Part shown: positions 34,160-38,521 of the stretch, piece after piece
Layout of the letters: each line of letters starts with the position of its first letter
How positions within the stretch are numbered: position 1 is the first letter of the stretch
The notes under the pieces: model-generated
The model's input: only the letters and a program-made list of their open reading frames with translations
The model's database searches: none
What the model was told of the DNA's origin: nothing
Assembly (NCBI GenBank): GCA_041618535.1
Contig: JBFKFP010000007.1
Coordinates: 1-38,521, forward strand
Length of the DNA: 38,521 nucleotides
Direction of reading: 5' to 3'
Source: SHLJ01 sp041618535
GTDB taxonomy: Bacteria > Bacteroidota > Bacteroidia > Flavobacteriales > Flavobacteriaceae
Position numbers and translations under genes: made by a program

Positions 34160-35017
34160 ATGGCTTGGTTTAAGCGCAAAGACAAGGGGATTCAGACACC
34201 TACCGAAGCGAAGCGGGACACCCCCAAGGGGCTGTGGTACAAATCGCCAACCGGAAAAGTTGTCGATACCGAAGAACTTGAGAAGAATTACTATGTAAGT
34301 CCGGAGGATGGTTACCATGTACGTATTGGAAGCAAGGAGTATTTCGAAATTCTCTTTGATGATAACAAATTTGTGGAACTGGATGCCAAACTGGAATCGA
34401 AGGATCCGCTCAAGTTTGTGGATAACAAAAAGTATTTAGACAGGATTAAATCGGCCAAGGACAAAACGAATTTAAAGGATGCGGTAAGGACTGCGGTTGG
34501 TAAATCAAAGGGCAAAGACCTGGTTGTAGCCTGCATGGACTTCTCATTTATAGGGGGTTCTATGGGTAGTGTTGTTGGTGAGAAGATAGCAAGGGCAGTG
34601 GATCATGCGATGAAAAACAATATACCATTATTGATTATCTCCAAATCAGGTGGCGCCCGAATGATGGAGGCTGCATTGTCATTGATGCAGCTGGCCAAGA
34701 CCTCGGCCAAACTTGCTCAAATGGCCGAAACTAAAATTCCGTACATCTCTCTTTGCACCGATCCGACAACGGGCGGAACAACTGCCTCATTTGCGATGTT
34801 GGGTGATATAAACATCAGCGAACCGGGTGCTTTGATCGGATTTGCGGGGCCAAGGGTGGTTAGGGACACTACAGGAAAAGAATTGCCGGAGGGCTTCCAG
34901 ACTGCAGAGTTTGTAAAAGAACACGGCTTCCTTGACTTTATCGTTCACCGAAAAGACCTTAAGAACAAGGTCAACATGTATATCGACCTCATAACCAATC
35001 AGCCGCTCAGGGAGTAA
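34160..35017 (+). CDS. accD: acetyl-CoA carboxylase carboxyltransferase subunit beta, zinc-finger cysteines absent
   Basis: Together with AccA, transfers the carboxyl group from biotin-BCCP to acetyl-CoA, giving malonyl-CoA for fatty acid synthesis. The protein has 285 residues. The crotonase-fold core is intact: FIGGSMGSVVGEKI, ISKSGGARMMEAALSLMQLAKT, SLCTDPTTGGTTASFAMLGD and GPRVVRDT. The N-terminal zinc-ribbon region is kept in length and context (GLWYKSPTG..., YVSPEDGYHVRIG) but the four cysteines are replaced by Ser29, Gly32, Ser47 and Asp50. The same appears, from memory, in other flavobacteria. Its transcription probably continues from fbaA. Confidence 0.96.
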   Translation: MAWFKRKDKGIQTPTEAKRDTPKGLWYKSPTGKVVDTEELEKNYYVSPEDGYHVRIGSKEYFEILFDDNKFVELDAKLESKDPLKFVDNKKYLDRIKSAKDKTNLKDAVRTAVGKSKGKDLVVACMDFSFIGGSMGSVVGEKIARAVDHAMKNNIPLLIISKSGGARMMEAALSLMQLAKTSAKLAQMAETKIPYISLCTDPTTGGTTASFAMLGDINISEPGALIGFAGPRVVRDTTGKELPEGFQTAEFVKEHGFLDFIVHRKDLKNKVNMYIDLITNQPLRE

Positions 35018-35207
35018 CAAAAAAGCAGATATCGGTGAATAAGCAATATGAAAGATGTTACTCTTACCATTGAGTCAGTCAGAACAGTATCGGCTTTACA
35101 GGGGGGGGTCTGAAAGGTTATTGTTCGCACATAGATGTTAGGGGTGAATTTCATGCCGGATTCCAGAAACTGGACCAGAATCACGGATTCTGACCTGATG
35201 GATAAAT
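35018..35207. other. intergenic region with G8 tract
   Basis: The gap between accD and the leftward lipoprotein terminator. It has a run of eight G at 35101-35108, in a short open frame starting ATG at 35048 and stopping at 35113 (21 residues). One added G would extend the frame to 48 residues. No signal peptide or motif is visible and no homologous family is recognised. It may be a degraded gene, a phase-variable leader or plain spacer. Confidence 0.35.
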
Positions 35208-35233
35208 AAAAAAAAGCGGCCTCCCGGCCGCTT
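35208..35233 (-). terminator. intrinsic terminator of the leftward lipoprotein gene
   Basis: An 8-bp GC-rich stem AAGCGGCC/GGCCGCTT (35214-35233, loop TCCC) is followed on the minus strand by a run of about eight U. It lies 22 bases after the stop of the 35256-36107 gene. On the plus strand no T run follows, so it is not a good terminator for accD. Confidence 0.85.
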
Positions 35234-35255
35234 GATCATTTTACCTAAAACATGT

Positions 35256-36107
35256 TTAATTCAGTACGATTTCGACTACCTCTCCATTATCAAAGGTAAA
35301 GGTTGCCATATTATCACAATCGCCTTCACCATAGTCAAAAACACCGGAGAAGTTTGTGCGTTCTACATCTATAGACCCACTTACGAAGTAAAAGCAGATC
35401 ACTTCTCTTCGCAGCGGAATGATGACCTCATAGTTATGAGTGTTCCCATTTACGAAAGTAGTTGACCAATTCCCCGTAATTTCAAAAACGTTATCACTAA
35501 AAATACCTGGTGTATCAAAACCTTCTATCCATTCTCTTACCTTCACTCCAGAGCGTGATGCCTGCAGTCCGTTAGGCCAGATCACCGTGATGTCTGATGT
35601 TTTTGTGAATTGGGGATTTCCGTTCTCATTTGACAATTCCTTCAGGAAAGTCTTTCCACCAATTATATTCTTATTGTTGAAATAGAAATCGACCAGGGAT
35701 TTGGTAATATAGACCTCCTGGGCTTCAGGATTACGTGAATAGGTCAACACGATTTGTCCTTTTAAGAGATTCCCGTGAATCAGGCAACCTTCAGAACCAA
35801 AATCAATGGTGATCTCCCGGTAATTTTGTTCCATTACCACGGTTACTGTAACACAGTCGGGCAGCATATTAAATTCTGCTGTCGACCTGTTATTCTCACT
35901 GTCCTCCTGGATTTCATAGACCTCAATGGAAATGTCATCGATAGAATCTGAGGCTTTGTCAATTTCAGCTGAGCGGGCTACTTCTGTAGAGTCCTGCGCA
36001 ACTGGTTCTTCGTTTTCAACCGGATCGTTATCACTGCAACCAACGATTAACAATGAAAAAGCGAACACGGCAAATAGCAATTTTGGGTTTGAAATAATGT
36101 GTTTCAT
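35256..36107 (-). CDS. lipoprotein of unknown function
   Basis: A 283-residue predicted lipoprotein: the signal ends LLIVGC with Cys24, followed by an acidic linker (about residues 25-75). The remaining domain is beta-rich, with paired cysteines in CVTVTVV and SEGCLIHG, LKGQIVLTYSR, and a final VFDYGEGDCDNMATFTF. The pattern recalls many flavobacterial surface lipoproteins, but I know no named family. The acidic DSTEVARSAEIDKASDSIDD segment after the cysteine is of the type that can act as a surface export signal in Bacteroidota; this is speculation. It is a single gene bounded by a terminator, diverging from rpsO. Confidence 0.75.
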   Translation of the reverse strand: MKHIISNPKLLFAVFAFSLLIVGCSDNDPVENEEPVAQDSTEVARSAEIDKASDSIDDISIEVYEIQEDSENNRSTAEFNMLPDCVTVTVVMEQNYREITIDFGSEGCLIHGNLLKGQIVLTYSRNPEAQEVYITKSLVDFYFNNKNIIGGKTFLKELSNENGNPQFTKTSDITVIWPNGLQASRSGVKVREWIEGFDTPGIFSDNVFEITGNWSTTFVNGNTHNYEVIIPLRREVICFYFVSGSIDVERTNFSGVFDYGEGDCDNMATFTFDNGEVVEIVLN

Positions 36108-36230
36108 CTTTGCTCGATTTAAGTTATTACAGTGTTAAGACTTTCTTAAGAGGGAATGGTTTAATCAAAACTCAGTTTTTTTCGAAATATTATTCTTTAT
36201 TACACGGGCTGCAATTCTTTTTATATTTCC

Positions 36231-36238
36231 TATATTTG
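36231..36238 (+). promoter_or_regulatory. putative -7 box for rpsO
   Basis: TATATTTG (TAnnTTTG) lies 56 bases before the rpsO start, leaving a leader of about 45 bases where autogenous control by S15 could act. The -33 region has no TTTG. Confidence 0.45.
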
Positions 36239-36294
36239 CAGCCTGACACGGAAAAACCGGTCGATACATAAAAATTATTTAAATAAATGTTGGC

Positions 36295-36564
36295 ATGTAT
36301 TTAACAAATAAAGTCAAGGAAGAAATTTTCAAAAAACACGGTAAAAATGCGCAGGATACCGGTTCTGCTGAAGGACAGATCGCATTGTTTACCCACAGGA
36401 TTAATCACCTCACCAAGCATTTGAAGAACAATCAAAAAGATTATAATACCGAGCGTTCTTTGGTAAAATTGGTAGGAAAACGAAGAGCACTGTTAGATTA
36501 TCTGATGAAAAAAGATATTATGAGGTACAGGGCGATCGTTAAGGAATTAGGATTAAGAAAATAA
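36295..36564 (+). CDS. rpsO: 30S ribosomal protein S15
   Basis: A primary 16S rRNA-binding protein of the 30S platform. The protein has 89 residues, the standard length. The family signature is present: DTGSAEGQIALFTHRINHLTKHLKNNQKDYNTERSLVKLVGKRRALLDYL, with the rRNA-contacting residues of the H(L/I)xxH loop. The gene order rpsO-pnp is conserved widely in bacteria and holds here, with an intervening terminator. Confidence 0.98.
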   Translation: MYLTNKVKEEIFKKHGKNAQDTGSAEGQIALFTHRINHLTKHLKNNQKDYNTERSLVKLVGKRRALLDYLMKKDIMRYRAIVKELGLRK

Positions 36565-36568
36565 TTTC

Positions 36569-36594
36569 AGGAGGCTTTGTGCCTCCTTTTTATT
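36569..36594 (+). terminator. intrinsic terminator between rpsO and pnp
   Basis: A 7-bp stem AGGAGGC (36569-36575) with GCCTCCT (36581-36587), loop TTTGT, is followed by five T. It starts 4 bases after the rpsO stop. In E. coli a similar terminator and read-through control pnp; here the same is possible. Confidence 0.85.
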
Positions 36595-36700
36595 ATACTC
36601 TCCGCCATACAGGGGAACAAGAAGAAGCTGATTATAGTTTTTCATTGGTCATTCACTACAACAACACAGCGACCATTGTTTAATTAGACTATAATTATTT

Positions 36701-38521
36701 ATGATTCCAAAAACATTTAAAGAGGTTATTGACCTCGGTGATGGAAGGGAGATTTCCATCGAAACCGGAAAATTGGCCAAACAGGCACACGGATCTGTTG
36801 TGGTTCAAATGGGAAAAATGATGCTGCTGTGTACAGTAGTATCTAATTACGACCCGTCGGATGTCGACTTTTTGCCGTTAACGGTAGACTACAGGGAAAA
36901 ATTTGCTGCTGCCGGTCGTTATCCGGGAGGTTTTTTCAAGAGAGAAGCCCGTCCCAGTACAGAAGAAATACTGACGATGCGACTTGTAGACCGTGTTTTG
37001 CGACCACTTTTTCCAAAAGATTATCATTGTGAAACCCAGGTAATGATCCAGCTTATGTCTCATGACGATGATGTCATGCCCGATGCATTAGCAGGCCTGG
37101 CAGCTTCTGCAGCCATTCAACTTAGTGATCTTCCATTCGAAACCGTCATTTCAGAAGCCCGTGTGGCCCGAATTGATGGCCAATTCATTATCAATCCCAG
37201 CAGAGAGCAGATTAAGGAAGCGGATATTGACCTGATTGTAGGAGCCTCTGAAGACTCTGTAATGATGGTTGAGGGTGAAATGAAAGAATGCAGCGAGGAG
37301 GAAATGGCAGAGGCCATAAAATTCGCACATGAAGCCATCAAGCTACAATGCCAGGCCCAGGTAAGACTGGCAGAGGCTGTAGGTAAAAAAGAGACCCGTG
37401 AGTACGAAGGGGAGGCTGAAAATGAGGAACTCGAAAAGAAAATCTTTGACCTGGCTTTTGACAAATGCTATGAAATTGCAAAGGCCGGATTAGCCAAACA
37501 AGAGCGTTCACAAGCATTTTCCGACCTGAAAGAGGAGATAAAAGCGCAATATTCTGAGGAGGAACTGGAGGAAATAGGCGATCAGATAAGCAAATATTTC
37601 AAAAATGCGCACAAGGAAGCAGTGCGAAAACTGACACTTAATGAAGGCATCAGGCTGGATGGTCGAAAAACAACGGATATTCGTCCAATTTGGTGTGAAA
37701 TTGACTACTTGCCGTCCACACATGGTTCATCAATCTTCACCAGGGGTGAAACCCAGGCACTGGCAACGGTGACATTAGGTACTTCAAGAGAGGCGAATAT
37801 CGTTGATCTCGCAACTTACCAGGGAGAGGAAACATTTTACCTGCACTATAACTTCCCACCGTTTTCAACTGGTGAGGCAAGGCCGATCAGGGGAACGTCA
37901 AGACGTGAGGTAGGACACGGAAACCTTGCACAAAGGGCGCTGAAAGGTATGATACCTGATGATTGCCCTTATACTGTTAGGGTGGTAAGTGAAGTTCTGG
38001 AAAGCAACGGATCATCATCTATGGCAACGGTCTGCTCTGGAACAATGGCCCTTATGGATGCCGGTATTCAAATAAAGAAACCTGTTTCAGGTATCGCCAT
38101 GGGATTGATCAGCGATGGTGAGAAATATGCGGTATTGAGTGACATTCTGGGAGATGAAGATCATCTGGGAGATATGGATTTCAAGGTGACCGGAACAGAA
38201 GATGGTATCACTGCCTGCCAGATGGATATCAAGATAAAGGGACTGTCATACGAGATCCTTATCAAAGCTTTAAAACAGGCACGTGACGGAAGGTTGCATA
38301 TCCTTGAAAAGCTCACGGAGACCATTGCAGAACCAAATCCTTCTATCAAGCCTCACGCACCTAAGATCGTGACCACAATGATCCCGGGTGAATTCATCGG
38401 GGCGCTTATTGGTCCGGGTGGAAAAACAATACAGGAACTTCAGAAGGAAACCAATACCACGATTGTAATCAACGAAGATCCTGATACTGAAGAAGGAATT
38501 GTCGAGATCCTGGGAACCGAT
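36701..38521 (+). CDS. pnp: polyribonucleotide nucleotidyltransferase (3' end cut by the window)
   Basis: A phosphorolytic 3'-5' exoribonuclease of the degradosome. The frame is open from ATG 36701 to the window end, 607 codons without a stop. The first RNase PH domain has DYREKFAAAGRYPGGF and RPLFPKDY; an alpha-helical linker lies at about 240-310; the second RNase PH domain has EGIRLDGRKTTDIRPI, FPPFSTGEARPIRGTSRREVGHG and SNGSSSMATVCSGTMALMDAG. Catalytic acidic residues lie in SDILGDEDHLGDMDFK. The KH domain begins TMIPGEFIGALIGPGGKTI; the S1 domain is beyond the edge. The 3' end of the gene is not in the window. Confidence 0.97.
   Translation, partial: MIPKTFKEVIDLGDGREISIETGKLAKQAHGSVVVQMGKMMLLCTVVSNYDPSDVDFLPLTVDYREKFAAAGRYPGGFFKREARPSTEEILTMRLVDRVLRPLFPKDYHCETQVMIQLMSHDDDVMPDALAGLAASAAIQLSDLPFETVISEARVARIDGQFIINPSREQIKEADIDLIVGASEDSVMMVEGEMKECSEEEMAEAIKFAHEAIKLQCQAQVRLAEAVGKKETREYEGEAENEELEKKIFDLAFDKCYEIAKAGLAKQERSQAFSDLKEEIKAQYSEEELEEIGDQISKYFKNAHKEAVRKLTLNEGIRLDGRKTTDIRPIWCEIDYLPSTHGSSIFTRGETQALATVTLGTSREANIVDLATYQGEETFYLHYNFPPFSTGEARPIRGTSRREVGHGNLAQRALKGMIPDDCPYTVRVVSEVLESNGSSSMATVCSGTMALMDAGIQIKKPVSGIAMGLISDGEKYAVLSDILGDEDHLGDMDFKVTGTEDGITACQMDIKIKGLSYEILIKALKQARDGRLHILEKLTETIAEPNPSIKPHAPKIVTTMIPGEFIGALIGPGGKTIQELQKETNTTIVINEDPDTEEGIVEILGTD

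Noticed and set aside
36878..38349. Several minus-strand open frames inside pnp
   Set aside because: They are shadows of the unbroken pnp frame, which carries both RNase PH domains and the KH domain.
1..38521. CRISPR arrays, tRNA or rRNA genes, insertion sequences, prophage, riboswitches
   Set aside because: Reading the gaps on both strands showed no spaced direct repeats, no cloverleaf or transposase genes with terminal inverted repeats, and no recognisable riboswitch core.

Overview
The window looks like a chromosomal core region of a marine member of the Flavobacteriaceae (Bacteroidota). The grounds are gene content and signals: a complete Na+-translocating NADH:quinone reductase operon, PorT and plug components of the type IX secretion system (T9SS), a TamL-type lipidated TamA, a zinc-finger-less AccD of the flavobacterial type, several families known mainly from flavobacteria, and recurrent TAnnTTTG promoter elements (the Bacteroidota -7 box) with weak or absent Shine-Dalgarno sequences. 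I cannot resolve the genus. I see no tRNA, rRNA, CRISPR array, insertion sequence or prophage. No intergenic gap exceeds 300 bases.

Layout. 1-1.4 kb: two leftward genes, a DUF6702-like protein and a carboxypeptidase-regulatory-domain protein. 1.5-3.8 kb: a rightward run of three peptidase genes (dipeptidase E, a Tat-exported M15 peptidase, an M48 metallopeptidase) closed by a terminator. 3.8-7.4 kb: gpmI, a small HAD phosphatase, map and a methyltransferase. 7.4-14.8 kb: leftward nqrABCDEF, then a small NqrF-labelled protein and apbE, the flavin transferase needed to mature NqrB and NqrC. 15-16.7 kb: T9SS plug protein and apaG. 16.7-18.5 kb: a leftward overlapping pair, a putative papain-fold protein and an NRDE (TANGO2-like) protein. 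18.6-20.3 kb: pruA with a strong terminator. 20.4-22.1 kb: a glutamate-receptor-like potassium channel and rsmG. 22.2-24.6 kb: a fatty-acid desaturase translationally coupled to an aminotransferase. 24.8-28.1 kb: a small tail-anchored protein and trkH/trkA. 28.2-29.6 kb: ubiE (menG) and porT. 29.6-32.9 kb: a SpoU methyltransferase and divergent tamL. 33-35 kb: fbaA and accD. 35.3-36.1 kb: a lipoprotein of unknown function. 36.3 kb to the end: rpsO, a terminator, and pnp cut by the window edge.

How the genes fit together. Nqr, its maturase ApbE, menaquinone methylation (UbiE) and Trk K+ uptake form a coherent respiratory and ion-homeostasis set for a salt-water aerobe. PorT, the plug protein and TamL serve the outer membrane and T9SS. 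GpmI, FbaA and AccD are central carbon and lipid genes.

I found no convincing entirely new multi-gene system. The observations most worth following are: a putative permuted papain-fold (LRAT/NlpC-like) protein overlapping an NRDE gene; the prokaryotic ionotropic glutamate receptor; the small protein between nqrF and apbE that sits just behind a terminator; an NqrB flavin motif with Glu in place of Ala; an NqrE with an acidic tail; a forced non-AUG start on tamL; a G8 tract that toggles a small ORF; and AccD without its zinc finger.
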